A stretch of DNA of 64,000 nucleotides from Bacteroidota bacterium (GCA_018267965.1 JAFDXK010000005.1:124001-188000); one strand, 5' to 3'; shown: positions 9,913 to 19,073, counted from the stretch's first letter. Notes: a model not told the origin generated them from the letters alone. A program made the numbers and translations.

Positions 9913-10986
9913 ATGCTGGTTGACATCATAGCAGGAGACAGGGAAGATATTATACGTATGGCTTCGATTCTTGAGGCCATTCAGGCAGAACAGCAGAAAG
10001 GAACTAGGCTGGGTTACAGGTTTATCTATACCGGCCCGGATGTAGATATCAACATGGAGAAAGAACTGTTTTCTCAGCTACAAATCAATCGCCCGAATGT
10101 ATACCTTGGCATAGAAGAAAAGGACGACAACGCTGTTACTGCCGGTGTTATTCTCAGATACGACAGAACACTTGCAAATAGTAAACCTGATTGGATATTG
10201 ACTGCAGGCAGCAACACGGCTTCTGTGGCTTGTGCAATAACTGCTGCCCGAATCAGAGGCATACAACTGGCAGTAGTGAACGGTGGTGTTCGTGCTAATG
10301 ACACCACTAATGGCAGAGCAATCAATCATATCCTTACAGATGCATTAGCCCAGATTTATTTTACGGCAGGACGCAGTGCTAACGAAGCCCTGCGAAAAAT
10401 GGGCGTGTCTGATGAGAAGATTTTTTTTACAGGGAATAGTTATGTTGACAATGTTGTAAAACACAAAAACAATTACCTGCAACCCCAATTCTGGAATGAG
10501 TTAGAATTAAGAAAAGGACAGTACACTATTGTAATACTTAACAATAGCAACAATATTGATTACACTGAAACACTGGCAAATATCATCTCACCTTTGTTAC
10601 GTGCTGATATTAACAAGCCAGTTTTAATACAAGGCGATAAAATTTTAGAAAAGAAAATTGAAGATGCGGGAATACAGGCACAGCATTTGCATGTTATTAA
10701 GCAAACAGGCTATTTGCAATTGTGCTACTTAATGCAATCTGCAGACAAGTTGGTTACCGACAGTACTGAAATGATACAAATGTGCAGCATGTTCGATACG
10801 AGCATGGTTTACCTGGGTAATAATACTGATAACCCTGAACTAAATCTTGTTGCCGTCGATAATATTGCTGAGTTAGAAAGCGTTTTACTAAATATGAAAA
10901 AAGTGCATAGCAGGCGTAATTCTATACCTTATTTGTGGGATGGGAAAGCAGGCGAACGTATAGCTACTGTACTTAAAAACTTGTGA
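9913..10986 (+). CDS. UDP-GlcNAc 2-epimerase-like protein (divergent WecB family)
   Basis: The fold resembles non-hydrolysing UDP-N-acetylglucosamine 2-epimerases, which make UDP-ManNAc for surface polysaccharides. Family-like segments include the N-terminal GDREDIIRMASIL (for the usual GTRPE), GGVRANDTTNGRAINHILTD (like the acidic, His-containing catalytic region) and TGNSYVDNV. In the UDP-binding loop the usual DSGG is replaced by DSTEMIQ, so normal catalysis is doubtful. The length of 357 residues fits the family. It stands alone between meaB and the wecA-like gene. Confidence 0.7.
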   Translation: MLVDIIAGDREDIIRMASILEAIQAEQQKGTRLGYRFIYTGPDVDINMEKELFSQLQINRPNVYLGIEEKDDNAVTAGVILRYDRTLANSKPDWILTAGSNTASVACAITAARIRGIQLAVVNGGVRANDTTNGRAINHILTDALAQIYFTAGRSANEALRKMGVSDEKIFFTGNSYVDNVVKHKNNYLQPQFWNELELRKGQYTIVILNNSNNIDYTETLANIISPLLRADINKPVLIQGDKILEKKIEDAGIQAQHLHVIKQTGYLQLCYLMQSADKLVTDSTEMIQMCSMFDTSMVYLGNNTDNPELNLVAVDNIAELESVLLNMKKVHSRRNSIPYLWDGKAGERIATVLKNL

Positions 10987-11136
10987 GAATCAGCCTGTTA
11001 GCTAACTTATATTAATAAGCATACAGATATAAATTGCTATATACATTAATAAGATGTTAAGCCAAGTAAAAAACAGTAATATTATCGCAATAACTTTACA
11101 ACTTAGCATACGAATAGACATTCGACTAAAGGATAA

Positions 11137-12315
11137 ATGATACCACTACCGTCACATCTTATTTATCTCCTCACATTTATAAGCGCGCTTATAATAAGCA
11201 TCGTGTCTATTCCACAAATCATGTATATATCTGCCAGGAAGAGGTTATTTGACTTGCCTGACAATGACAGAAAGCTGCACTTGCGTGTTGTACCTAACCT
11301 TGGTGGTATAGGTATTTTCTTTGCTTACATTACTACATGCTCTCTCTTTTTAAATCCTGAAAGTTTTAAACACTGGAATTACATCATTGCATCTTCGCTG
11401 TTATTATTTCTTACAGGTATTATGGATGACCTTGTGTCATTAAATGCATCTAAAAAATTCTTTGCTCAATTTATTGCTGCGTTCATTACAGTATGTATTG
11501 CTAACATCAGGCTCACGTCTTTGCATGGTATATTTGGTGTGCATGAACTTACTTACTGGTACAGCGCAGGCTTCAGTATTGTAGGTATCATATTTATAAC
11601 CAATGCTTTCAATCTTATTGATGGTATAGATGGGCTAGCCGGAACAATTGGCGGACTATGCACTTTCAGCCTAGGCTTAGGTTTAGCAGCTTCGGGGAAT
11701 GCCGGTCCTGCTAGCCTTGCATTCAGTCTGATGGGAGCGATTGTCGGCTTCCTACGTTTCAATACTGCACCTGCAAGGATATTTATGGGAGATACCGGTT
11801 CGTTGTTGATAGGCTTTACGATATCTACGCTTTGCATCATTTTCGTCAATAGTTTTGATGTCAGTGCCTCAGAACAGCAAAACCTTGTTCTTGCCGGTGG
11901 AGATATTACTCGTGTAATACATTCTCCGCATGGGGCATTACTAATCGGTTTGGCAATATTATTTGTACCTGTATTCGATTCATTCCGCGTTTTCACTACA
12001 AGGATAATGAAGGGTGTATCTCCATTTAAAGCTGACAGGACACACCTGCACCATTACCTGTTAGATTTAGGCTTTACCCATACCCGCACTGTAACTATAT
12101 TGATCACTGCCAACATACTCATTATAACAGTTTCACTATTACTTCAGGATTTGAATCCAAACATTGGCATACTTTCAATTCTTATATTATCATTTGGCTT
12201 GTTTGCGGTATTGTATTACATGCGAAAGCATAGAATGGAAAGTGCCACCTACAAAAAACCGCCTATCAGCAGTTCGAAAGTAACTTCGTCGGGTGATATT
12301 TACCAGAAAGTATAA
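11137..12315 (+). CDS. Undecaprenyl-phosphate HexNAc-1-phosphate transferase (WecA/TagO, MraY family)
   Basis: This integral membrane enzyme moves a sugar-1-phosphate from a UDP-sugar onto undecaprenyl phosphate and starts O-antigen or capsule synthesis. There are about eleven hydrophobic helices. The family motifs are present in order: DNDRKLHLRVVPNLGG, GIMDDLVSLNA (the Asp pair), NAFNLIDGIDGLAG, FMGDTGS, and the cytosolic loop ADRTHLHHYLLDLGF with the HxHH-type motif that marks WecA against MraY. The length of 392 residues is slightly long because of a charged C-terminal tail. It ends base-to-base with the convergent gene on the right. The 150 bases upstream are A+T-rich. Confidence 0.9.
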   Translation: MIPLPSHLIYLLTFISALIISIVSIPQIMYISARKRLFDLPDNDRKLHLRVVPNLGGIGIFFAYITTCSLFLNPESFKHWNYIIASSLLLFLTGIMDDLVSLNASKKFFAQFIAAFITVCIANIRLTSLHGIFGVHELTYWYSAGFSIVGIIFITNAFNLIDGIDGLAGTIGGLCTFSLGLGLAASGNAGPASLAFSLMGAIVGFLRFNTAPARIFMGDTGSLLIGFTISTLCIIFVNSFDVSASEQQNLVLAGGDITRVIHSPHGALLIGLAILFVPVFDSFRVFTTRIMKGVSPFKADRTHLHHYLLDLGFTHTRTVTILITANILIITVSLLLQDLNPNIGILSILILSFGLFAVLYYMRKHRMESATYKKPPISSSKVTSSGDIYQKV

Positions 12316-13608
12316 TTATTGTTCTATCATGTAAGAACTGCTCTGATACTTGTATAAGTATATGTGCTTGTTTTCCTGGTAATACAAGTTGTCATCTTTG
12401 TCGCGCTTCACTTTTATATCAAACTTGGTGAAAGGTGCCGCTGCATTATCACTGAAATTCTTATTGAATATAGTTCCGTATTTCTCCAGCAAATAAGCAT
12501 ACCAATACATAGTTTCATAACCACGAAACACCATATCGCCCGGGTGACTACTGCCCGCCTCTTTCTTATAAGAGGCTATTAAAGTTTGCCCGGGACCGGT
12601 AGAATAATCGAAATAAAAAGGAGACGTAACAAATACAGTAATATTGGGGAATGCATCAGGTTTTCTCAAGGCATCCATACTTTTCCATGAAGGCATGCCA
12701 TATACTTCAAAAGCATAACCGGGAAACCATTCATATAACTGCTTCAATGTAGTCTCCGCATAATTCACATCGAGTATAGGCAGTATTACGAGATTCGTAT
12801 TTACGCTATCCAGCAATGGTTTAATTTTTCCTTTAGTAAGAGCATTGTTTAAAGACAGCTTCTTTGTAGCCCATTCTGATATCTTCATACAATTGTAGGC
12901 ATTGCTATCTTGCGAAACAGATGTACGATATAATACAACAGGTGTCTTATTCTTATACTTTTTATTAATTGACGACAATATCCAATCGCAGTGAGATTGT
13001 AAAGATGGCTGTATCAGTATAAAATATGGATTATCCCTCACCCCGGCATCTGACGGGGAATATGCCGATACAAAATTAATCTTCTTAGACTTAGCGAAAT
13101 TTGCCAATGCAGGAATATGCTTGTTTGTAACAGCGCCTATTATCAGATTCGATGTATCCAACTCATGCGTAGCTATCAATGCTTCAGGTGTATGCAACGG
13201 GTCAGTCACATCATGCACGTACAAATCAAAAGCATGACCTGTAAGATTGAGTGTATCTGTGGCCAATTTTATGCCTTCATAAAAATCCAGCCCGGGAATT
13301 GCTTTATCAGGCACCTTGCCTTTATAAACAGGCTTGTCGTCTTTTACTAACTCATCAAGGTATAATTGTGCGAATACATCAATTCTATACCTGCGCTTAA
13401 TAACAGTTTGAGGATATTCAATCTCAGTTTTCTTTTTTACCTGAGGCTGAACATTTTTGTTTTTGGCATTGCCCGTAGTAGTACGTGGCCTGTATTCTGA
13501 TTTATGTTCTTTGTGGTGGAACCATCTTTTCCAGAATTGGGCATGAGCAGTCTGACCTGCAAAAAGCAGAATAAGTAACAGGTAATAACAGGCTTTGCGT
13601 TTCATCAT
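12316..13608 (-). CDS. Secreted periplasmic-binding-like protein (ABC receptor type I fold)
   Basis: A signal peptide (residues 1-24, ending AHAQ) leads into a basic linker of about 45 residues. The rest resembles type I periplasmic binding proteins of the LivK/amino-acid receptor kind: a segment LDFYEGIKLATDTL, then LIIGAVTNKHIPALANFAK and FVSAYSPSDAG, the alternating beta-alpha pattern of a Venus-flytrap fold. In Bacteroidota such free-standing proteins often accompany cell-wall genes; no transporter partner is seen here. It starts nine bases after the guaA stop and may share its transcript. The ligand is unknown. Confidence 0.7.
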   Translation of the reverse strand: MMKRKACYYLLLILLFAGQTAHAQFWKRWFHHKEHKSEYRPRTTTGNAKNKNVQPQVKKKTEIEYPQTVIKRRYRIDVFAQLYLDELVKDDKPVYKGKVPDKAIPGLDFYEGIKLATDTLNLTGHAFDLYVHDVTDPLHTPEALIATHELDTSNLIIGAVTNKHIPALANFAKSKKINFVSAYSPSDAGVRDNPYFILIQPSLQSHCDWILSSINKKYKNKTPVVLYRTSVSQDSNAYNCMKISEWATKKLSLNNALTKGKIKPLLDSVNTNLVILPILDVNYAETTLKQLYEWFPGYAFEVYGMPSWKSMDALRKPDAFPNITVFVTSPFYFDYSTGPGQTLIASYKKEAGSSHPGDMVFRGYETMYWYAYLLEKYGTIFNKNFSDNAAAPFTKFDIKVKRDKDDNLYYQENKHIYLYKYQSSSYMIEQ

Positions 13609-13617
13609 ATCAGAATA

Positions 13618-15159
13618 CTATTCCCATTCGATGGTAGCCGGCGGCTTGGAGCTAATATCATAAACTACACGGTTGATTCCTTTTACATGATTACAAATAT
13701 CACTTGATACTTTACCTAAAAATTCGTGCGGCAAATGAGCCCAATCTGCGGTCATACCGTCTACCGATGTAACAGCCCTCAACGCTACAGTGTATTCATA
13801 GGTACGTTCGTCGCCCATCACACCCACACTTTGAACCGGCAACAAAATAGTACCCGCCTGCCATACCTGGCTGTATAATCCGCTATCGCGCAGATGCTGT
13901 ACATATATAGCGTCAGCTTCCTGCAATAGTTTTACTTTTTCTTCACTTACAGCACCTAAAATGCGTATGCCTAAACCCGGACCAGGGAATGGATGCCTTG
14001 CCAGGAAGATATCATCAATGCCCAGCTCGCGACCCACTTTACGTACTTCGTCTTTAAATAAATAACGCAATGGCTCTACTAAGGACATGTGCATTTTCTC
14101 CGGCAAACCACCTACGTTATGGTGAGACTTGATTGTCTGAGACGGGCCATGTACTGATACTGATTCAATAACATCAGGATATATAGTACCCTGCCCCAAG
14201 AAGGAAACATCTTTAAGTTTGTTTGCCTCTTCCTGGAAGACATCAATAAACAATCTGCCGATTATTTTGCGTTTGCCTTCCGGGTCAGAAACCCCTGCCA
14301 GTTCTTTATAAAATAATTGTTTGGCATCCACACCTTTAGTATTCAAACCAAGATGCTTGTAGCCTTCCAATACCTGTTCAAATTCATTTTTGCGCAGCAA
14401 TCCATTATCAACAAAAATGCAATAAAGATTATCGCCAATGGCTCTATGTATCAGAGTAGCGGCGACTGTAGAGTCTACCCCACCGCTCAATGCCATTACT
14501 ACTTTCTTATTACCTACTTCATTCTTGATACGTTCAACTGTTTCATGAACAAACGATGCAGGTGTCCAGTCTTGTTTGCAACCACAAATATCTGTAACAA
14601 AATTCTTCAGTAATTGGCGGCCATCAGTGCTGTGTGTCACTTCGGGGTGAAACTGTATAGCATACAAAGGATTGACAGCATAAGATGCAGGAGCTTTGAA
14701 CGCAGCTACAGGGATACTTTCGGTTGTAGCTATGACATCAAAACCATCAGGGAGTTTTTTGATTGTGTCGCTATGGCTCATCCAAACCTGAGAGCCGTTA
14801 TTAATGGTGGCTAATAACTTATCCTGAACAATATTCTGGAGATGAGCCCTACCGTATTCGCGATGCGTGGATTTACCAACCTCGCCACCAGCCTGCTGAG
14901 CCAATAACTGTGCCCCATAACAAACAGCCAAAACAGGTAGCTTATCTGCTATAGCTTTGATGTCAGGTTTAGGAGCGTTGTTGTCATTTACGGAAAAAGG
15001 ACTGCCTGACAGTATTACGCCCTTGAGTGAGGGTTCATAATTAACCGGCTTGGTACATGGTTGTATTTCGCAATAAATGTTTAGTTCACGTATACCTCTT
15101 GCAATCAGCTGAGTGTACTGTGAGCCAAAATCTAATATGAGTATCTTATCGTTCATCAA
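13618..15159 (-). CDS. guaA: GMP synthase (glutamine-hydrolysing)
   Basis: GuaA converts XMP to GMP with glutamine and ATP in the cytosol. The N-terminal class I amidotransferase domain begins [16 protein letters not shown], with the nucleophile in AVCYGAQLL (Cys80) and the His-Glu pair in FHPEVTHS. The ATP-pyrophosphatase domain has the P-loop [11 protein letters not shown] near residue 226. The dimerisation domain closes with KPPATIEWE, the invariant family ending. At 513 residues it is full length. It lies 13 bases downstream of the DUF3467 gene. Confidence 0.97.
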   Translation of the reverse strand: MMNDKILILDFGSQYTQLIARGIRELNIYCEIQPCTKPVNYEPSLKGVILSGSPFSVNDNNAPKPDIKAIADKLPVLAVCYGAQLLAQQAGGEVGKSTHREYGRAHLQNIVQDKLLATINNGSQVWMSHSDTIKKLPDGFDVIATTESIPVAAFKAPASYAVNPLYAIQFHPEVTHSTDGRQLLKNFVTDICGCKQDWTPASFVHETVERIKNEVGNKKVVMALSGGVDSTVAATLIHRAIGDNLYCIFVDNGLLRKNEFEQVLEGYKHLGLNTKGVDAKQLFYKELAGVSDPEGKRKIIGRLFIDVFQEEANKLKDVSFLGQGTIYPDVIESVSVHGPSQTIKSHHNVGGLPEKMHMSLVEPLRYLFKDEVRKVGRELGIDDIFLARHPFPGPGLGIRILGAVSEEKVKLLQEADAIYVQHLRDSGLYSQVWQAGTILLPVQSVGVMGDERTYEYTVALRAVTSVDGMTADWAHLPHEFLGKVSSDICNHVKGINRVVYDISSKPPATIEWE

Positions 15160-15172
15160 AATAATTTATGCA

Positions 15173-15484
15173 TTAAGCTTGTCCGGGAGTGCCACCAAAA
15201 TTAAAAGGCAATGTAACAGCGTCCTGTTCTTTGATATTGCCGTGCTGAGCTTCAAAACGCTTTACGTTTTCTACCAAAGCCCTCATGAGGCGTTTTGCAT
15301 GCTGGGGTGTCATCACGACTCTTGATTTCACCTTAGCTTTAGGTACATTAGGCATCACGTTAACAAAATCGAAAACGAATTCGGCAAATGAATGTGTTAT
15401 CACCACAAGATTGGCGTAAGTGCCGTCTGCCATTTCTTCGGTTAGTTCTATATTAAGCTGTTGTTCTATTTGCTGGTCTTGCAT
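15173..15484 (-). CDS. DUF3467 family protein
   Basis: This is a small soluble protein of 103 residues from a family common in Bacteroidota and of unknown function. Recognisable segments are TYANLVVITHSFAEFVFDF and RVVMTPQHAKRLMRALVEN. I use the ATG at 15484 (MQDQQIEQQ), since the extra residues of a longer frame starting at 15523 do not look like the family. It is the first gene of a probable guaA operon and has a good -7 box upstream. Confidence 0.8.
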   Translation of the reverse strand: MQDQQIEQQLNIELTEEMADGTYANLVVITHSFAEFVFDFVNVMPNVPKAKVKSRVVMTPQHAKRLMRALVENVKRFEAQHGNIKEQDAVTLPFNFGGTPGQA

Positions 15485-15511
15485 CAGATAATGGATTTTT
15501 GAATGGAAACG

Positions 15512-15519
15512 CAAAATTA
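15512..15519 (-). promoter_or_regulatory. Putative -7 promoter box of the DUF3467-guaA operon
   Basis: On the minus strand the bases read TAATTTTG, an exact match to the Bacteroidota -7 consensus TAnnTTTG, 27 bases ahead of the DUF3467 start. No clear -33 TTG box is seen at the usual distance. Confidence 0.4.
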
Positions 15520-15581
15520 GCAAAAGAAGACGAGAGGTTAAAGGAATAGGCGATTTAGAATTTTATCATAGTTTTGGCTGC

Positions 15582-16169
15582 ATGAAGCGATTATTGCCTT
15601 TGCTTATTATATTGTTTGCAGCCTGCGGGCCGGATGTATATACCCCAAAGCCACGCGGGTACTACAGAATAGAACTGCCAACCAGGTCTTATCAAAAATT
15701 TAATACCCCAGGATTTCCCTATACATTTGAATACCCAACATATGGAAAAATAACTAATGACACTTCCTATACGGGCAGTAAAAGCGAAAAACCATATTGG
15801 ATCAATGTTGATTTTCCGTCCTTGGGAGGCAAAATATATTTGAGCTATAAGTCGATTGATAATGCTCAATCTCTGAATAAACTAATAGAGGATGCGTATG
15901 TAATGACCGTAGAAGCGCATAATAAACGTGCAGACAATATTGAGCCTATAGTCTTTCATAATAAACAATACAACGTACATGGTTTATTTTACAATGTAAG
16001 TGGTAATGCTGCGTCTGCGTACCAATTTTTCGCTACAGACTCTACAAAACACTTCCTTCGCGGGGCTTTATATTTTGAAGTATCGCCGAATGCCGACTCG
16101 CTGAAGCCTGTAAACGAATTTTTGAGAACAGACATACAACACATACTGGAAACATTAAGATGGCAATAA
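15582..16169 (+). CDS. gldD: Gliding motility lipoprotein GldD
   Basis: GldD is an outer-envelope lipoprotein needed for gliding motility and type IX secretion in Bacteroidota. The lipobox LFAACG lies at residues 11-16 of a short signal peptide. The family signature PKPRGYYRIELP follows, then PFTFEYP-like and PYWINVDFPSLGGKIYLSY segments. The chain of 195 residues is full length. It is transcribed away from the DUF3467 gene, and the tRNA starts 61 bases after its stop. Confidence 0.93.
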   Translation: MKRLLPLLIILFAACGPDVYTPKPRGYYRIELPTRSYQKFNTPGFPYTFEYPTYGKITNDTSYTGSKSEKPYWINVDFPSLGGKIYLSYKSIDNAQSLNKLIEDAYVMTVEAHNKRADNIEPIVFHNKQYNVHGLFYNVSGNAASAYQFFATDSTKHFLRGALYFEVSPNADSLKPVNEFLRTDIQHILETLRWQ

Positions 16170-16230
16170 TCCTGAACGAGAAAAATATTATCAGGTTAAG
16201 CCCAGATACATTATTTTCGCAACCCGATTT

Positions 16231-16302
16231 GGTCCCGTAGTTCAATGGATAGAATAGAAGTTTCCTAAACTTTAGATACAAGTTCGATTCTTGTCGGGAC
16301 TA
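16231..16302 (+). tRNA. tRNA-Arg (anticodon CCT)
   Basis: The acceptor stem is GGTCCCG with CGGGACT (one G-T pair at the first position), followed by discriminator A at 16302. The anticodon stem GAAGT/ACTTT encloses the loop TTCCTAA, so the anticodon is CCT. The T arm is ACAAG-TTCGATT-CTTGT. The D arm is short (GTTC/GAAT). CCA is not encoded. The 3' half is also the end of the recombinase gene on the other strand and marks the element's attachment site. Confidence 0.93.
16265..16302. other. Probable left attachment site in the tRNA-Arg 3' half
   Basis: The minus-strand recombinase frame continues through the complement of the tRNA anticodon arm, T arm and acceptor and stops at 16265. Its last residues VVPTRIELVSKV are read from tRNA sequence. 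Elements that insert in tRNA 3' ends commonly leave this kind of overlap. A direct repeat of part of this segment should lie at the right end, beyond the window. The exact crossover cannot be placed from one end. Confidence 0.6.
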
Positions 16303-17824
16303 CTCTACAGGAAAGCAAGTTATTTTTTGAAAATTTGCTTTCCTTTTTTTTCTCAAACCCCTTGCCCATAGCAGCTATCAGCAGAATGACATTATTGTTC
16401 GAATTAGTTCGATATTGATTATTTTCAAAAATCAGCTTTTCAGGAAAGGTCGAACTAATTATTTGACGTTTTACGTCCAAAGCCGCTGTGGTAAAGAGTT
16501 TATCCATATGTTGCAAAAAATGAAATCCGTATTCCATCACGGCAATTTCATCTTTGGTTTTTGATCCTGCGATCGCTTCAATCTTTATTTGAATGCGGTG
16601 TATGTCTTCTTGTAATCTTGATTTGATGGGTTGGTATTCCATAAAATCCATTTGTCCATCCAGCATTAATGTTTGTGCTCTTTCCATTCGTTGTTCACAG
16701 GTTTCCAGTTTCTTTTTCAGTTCCGCCAGTTCTTCTGCCCTGCTGCTGTTCGCTTCTTTATTCTCGCTTCCTAATATAAGCTCCAGTGAACGAAACACTT
16801 TATCATTACTGCTTACTGCTCGCAATACATCATAAAATACTTCATTGGCTTTATCTGCCCTGAATCGTTCCTTACATCCAAAATTGCAGTGATAATAATA
16901 ATACCTTGCTGTACTTCCCTTAGATGCACTGCCCGTTAATGGCCTCCCACATTTAGAGCATTGTAAAAAACCTCGCAGTGGCAGTTCCTCTTTTTGACGG
17001 TTAGCTTTGGGCCGTTCATTATTCTTTCTTCCTTCTAATATATCCTGCACTTCATAAAACAATGCTTCCGGTATGATCGCTTCATGAACTGCTTTGACCA
17101 AACAAGCGGGTTCTCCTTTATATGCCGGTACAAATACTTTTCCCATATAGGTCGGATTGCGCAGCATTGACCAAAAGCAAGCTCGCCCCAAACGCATTCC
17201 GGTTTTATTGAGCTTTCGTCTCAGTTCTTCCAACTGGTAAGAACCTGTTGCCATCATCTCAAAAGATTGCAGTACCATTTCTTGTTCATCGGATGGTACA
17301 ATGGTTGGTTTATTATTTTCTGTGCGTCCGTGTTTATAGCCATAGGGTGCTGAACCCATATATCGCCCTTCTTTCATTGCCTTACGCATTCCTGCCAAAA
17401 CGTTCAATGACCTTCTATCATTCTCTACTTCGGGGGCAGTCAGGTATAAGGCTAATAAGAACTTCTGTTCAGGGATCTCCATGTTAAGAGGTTGCTCGAT
17501 AGCTTGTGGTTCTACTCCGAGTTTTTGTAACCTTGCTATCATGGTATAGGCTTCAGGGGCATTACGGGAGAACCTATCCCATTTAAGGAACAGGAGTAAG
17601 TCTACAATGCCTTTATTCTTTCTTTGAAATTCCAAGAGCTTCTTAAACTGGGGGCGTTCAAAGGTCTTGGCGGAGTAATCTTCTTTAAAGAAGGCTACGA
17701 TCTCAATATGATTGGTGGTACAATACCTGCGGAGCGTTTCTTCCTGGTGTGCCAGGCTATGGCCTTTCTCTGCCTGTTCGTCGGTACTTACTCTTATATA
17801 TACTATGGCCTTTCTGCTTTTCAT
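16265..17824 (-). CDS. Large serine recombinase (integrase)
   Basis: This is the site-specific recombinase likely responsible for inserting the element. The N-terminal resolvase domain has the nucleophile in YIRVSTDEQ (Ser13) and the arginine-rich segment LKWDRFSRN. A recombinase domain follows (about residues 170-270, with GSAPYGYKHG), then a zinc ribbon (CSKCGRPLTG ... HCNFGC) and a coiled coil near residues 360-410. At 519 residues it fits the large serine family. The C-terminus is encoded by the complement of tRNA-Arg. Large serine integrases seldom use tRNA genes, so the target is notable. No separate directionality factor is recognised. Confidence 0.92.
   Translation of the reverse strand: MKSRKAIVYIRVSTDEQAEKGHSLAHQEETLRRYCTTNHIEIVAFFKEDYSAKTFERPQFKKLLEFQRKNKGIVDLLLFLKWDRFSRNAPEAYTMIARLQKLGVEPQAIEQPLNMEIPEQKFLLALYLTAPEVENDRRSLNVLAGMRKAMKEGRYMGSAPYGYKHGRTENNKPTIVPSDEQEMVLQSFEMMATGSYQLEELRRKLNKTGMRLGRACFWSMLRNPTYMGKVFVPAYKGEPACLVKAVHEAIIPEALFYEVQDILEGRKNNERPKANRQKEELPLRGFLQCSKCGRPLTGSASKGSTARYYYYHCNFGCKERFRADKANEVFYDVLRAVSSNDKVFRSLELILGSENKEANSSRAEELAELKKKLETCEQRMERAQTLMLDGQMDFMEYQPIKSRLQEDIHRIQIKIEAIAGSKTKDEIAVMEYGFHFLQHMDKLFTTAALDVKRQIISSTFPEKLIFENNQYRTNSNNNVILLIAAMGKGFEKKKESKFSKNNLLSCRVVPTRIELVSKV
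16309..16351 (+). terminator. Rho-independent terminator after tRNA-Arg
   Basis: A 10-bp stem (AGGAAAGCAA / TTGCTTTCCT, arms 16309-16318 and 16335-16344) is followed by a run of eight T residues. It lies on the plus strand seven bases past the tRNA and inside the 3' coding part of the recombinase gene, so the element itself supplies the terminator for the host tRNA. Confidence 0.75.
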
Positions 17825-17945
17825 CTTAATACTGTTCTCTTTTTAGGTAAATATTGTCCTGATCTTTACTTCCATAAAGATACAAAATATTGATTATCAA
17901 TTACTTATATTGTTTTATGATTGCCCTCTTAAAGAATATTAGGGG

Positions 17946-18266
17946 CTATGGGTTGAGTGGATGCTCATTCGATTCAATAAACACTAAGGCGTTCTTGTTG
18001 ATACGCCTGGTTGCTTTCGTATTTCGGATGGATTCAAGGGTTTCAGCAGGGGTATTTTCGATCGTATGTACAATGGCTCCTGCCATAACATATAACCATT
18101 CCCGGATCTGGTAAAGTTCATCATCGCTGTATTGGCGGTTTTTATCATTCCAGATGCTGCGCAGCTCTTCTATCGATACCCGTTGGGTAAAAATATCTGA
18201 CGTGGGGTGTTCAGCTTGCTCTCTTTCTATTGCAATGACTTGACGAAGTGCTTTTTCTTTTACCAT
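17946..18266 (-). CDS. Hypothetical protein next to the recombinase
   Basis: I do not recognise this protein of 106 residues. It is mostly helical and charged (for example EELRSIWNDKNRQYSDDEL) with no membrane segment or signal peptide. A candidate ATG is at 18266; a TTG four codons earlier is possible. It lies upstream of the recombinase on the same strand, separated by 121 bases, a position often taken by an excision or control gene, but nothing in the sequence proves this. Confidence 0.5.
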   Translation of the reverse strand: MVKEKALRQVIAIEREQAEHPTSDIFTQRVSIEELRSIWNDKNRQYSDDELYQIREWLYVMAGAIVHTIENTPAETLESIRNTKATRRINKNALVFIESNEHPLNP

Positions 18267-18380
18267 ATCTGTGAGCAAGCTTTAAAGTGAGCGATCTTCT
18301 CGTTGCACACAACTGTTTTCATTACAAGAGTATGCAAACCGGGTAGCAATATTCCCAAAACTGCAAGAACCTCTGCTGCT

Positions 18381-18416
18381 CTTTGCTGCTTTATGATTCC
18401 CTTTGTTGCTTTATGA
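18381..18416 (+). repeat. Tandem 16-bp direct repeat, 20-bp period
   Basis: CTTTGCTGCTTTATGA (18381-18396) is repeated with one change as CTTTGTTGCTTTATGA (18401-18416), and a partial copy (TCTGCTGCT) precedes them. They lie in the 348-bp non-coding gap between the hypothetical gene and the DUF4248-like gene. The two-turn spacing would suit a protein-binding site. Confidence 0.45.
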
Positions 18417-18515
18417 GGGCATTCTTATTGTTATAGCTGTAATAATCCTTCCTGATACTGTATTACAGGCTATCAGGAACGTATTTTATCGTGCTAAATA
18501 CATGGTTTTTCATTG

Positions 18516-18523
18516 TAAATTTG
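18516..18523 (+). promoter_or_regulatory. Putative -7 promoter box
   Basis: TAAATTTG matches the Bacteroidota -7 consensus and lies 91 bases before the DUF4248-like start. No good -33 box is visible, and A+T-rich DNA gives such matches by chance. Confidence 0.3.
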
Positions 18524-18614
18524 TAATGTGTAAAAAAAGATGTACAATGTTTTAGACAGTTGCACATATCAATAAGCACTACCAATATTTTTGCCGAAAC
18601 AATTACCACTATCA

Positions 18615-18821
18615 ATGTTTGAATTAAAACCGTACTCCCGCAAAGAACTTGCGTTCCTTTATTTTCCGCACTGCCAAACGGCTAAAAGTGCCTGTTTAAG
18701 TTTTCGGCGTTTACTGGATATGAGCCCGAAGGGCACTGCGCTAAAACAATCGCTACATTATCGTAAGCATCTGACCAAAGCCGAGGTCTCTGCTGTCATA
18801 GACATACTGGGTGAACCTTAA
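18615..18821 (+). CDS. Small DUF4248-like protein
   Basis: This is a basic protein of 68 residues. The segments FELKPYSRKELAFLYFP and LTKAEVSAVIDILGEP resemble DUF4248, a family of small proteins seen in Bacteroidota phages and mobile elements and probably DNA binding. I start at the ATG at 18615; a TTG eight codons upstream is possible. It is followed about 100 bases later by a strong terminator, so it forms a transcript of its own. The family name rests on recalled similarity. Confidence 0.6.
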   Translation: MFELKPYSRKELAFLYFPHCQTAKSACLSFRRLLDMSPKGTALKQSLHYRKHLTKAEVSAVIDILGEP

Positions 18822-18925
18822 AAATGAACGTTCATACAATAACTGATTGATCATAACATACTCTTATAACTGCAACTATTCCTTCCTAATGCAGCCGGAT
18901 AAATCGCCAGCTTTATCCAAAAATG

Positions 18926-18960
18926 AATAACCCGCTACTCATCTAGCGGGTTATTTTTTT
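18926..18960 (+). terminator. Strong rho-independent terminator
   Basis: A perfect 12-bp stem (AATAACCCGCTA / TAGCGGGTTATT) with a six-base loop is followed directly by a T run. It closes the transcript of the DUF4248-like gene and insulates the downstream region. Confidence 0.88.
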
Positions 18961-19073
18961 GCTTTGTTCTCTCTCTTTTTAATGATCCGTTTGACCACTC
19001 TGTTCGTAAGATATTTCTAATCCGTTAGAAAGATTTGAAATTTTGGTGGTCAAATTTATTAGCAGGTAAAAAC

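Noticed and set aside
16265-17824. Tyrosine recombinase, expected at a tRNA site
   Set aside because: The N-terminal YIRVSTDEQ and the zinc ribbon are those of a large serine recombinase; no RHRY signature is present.
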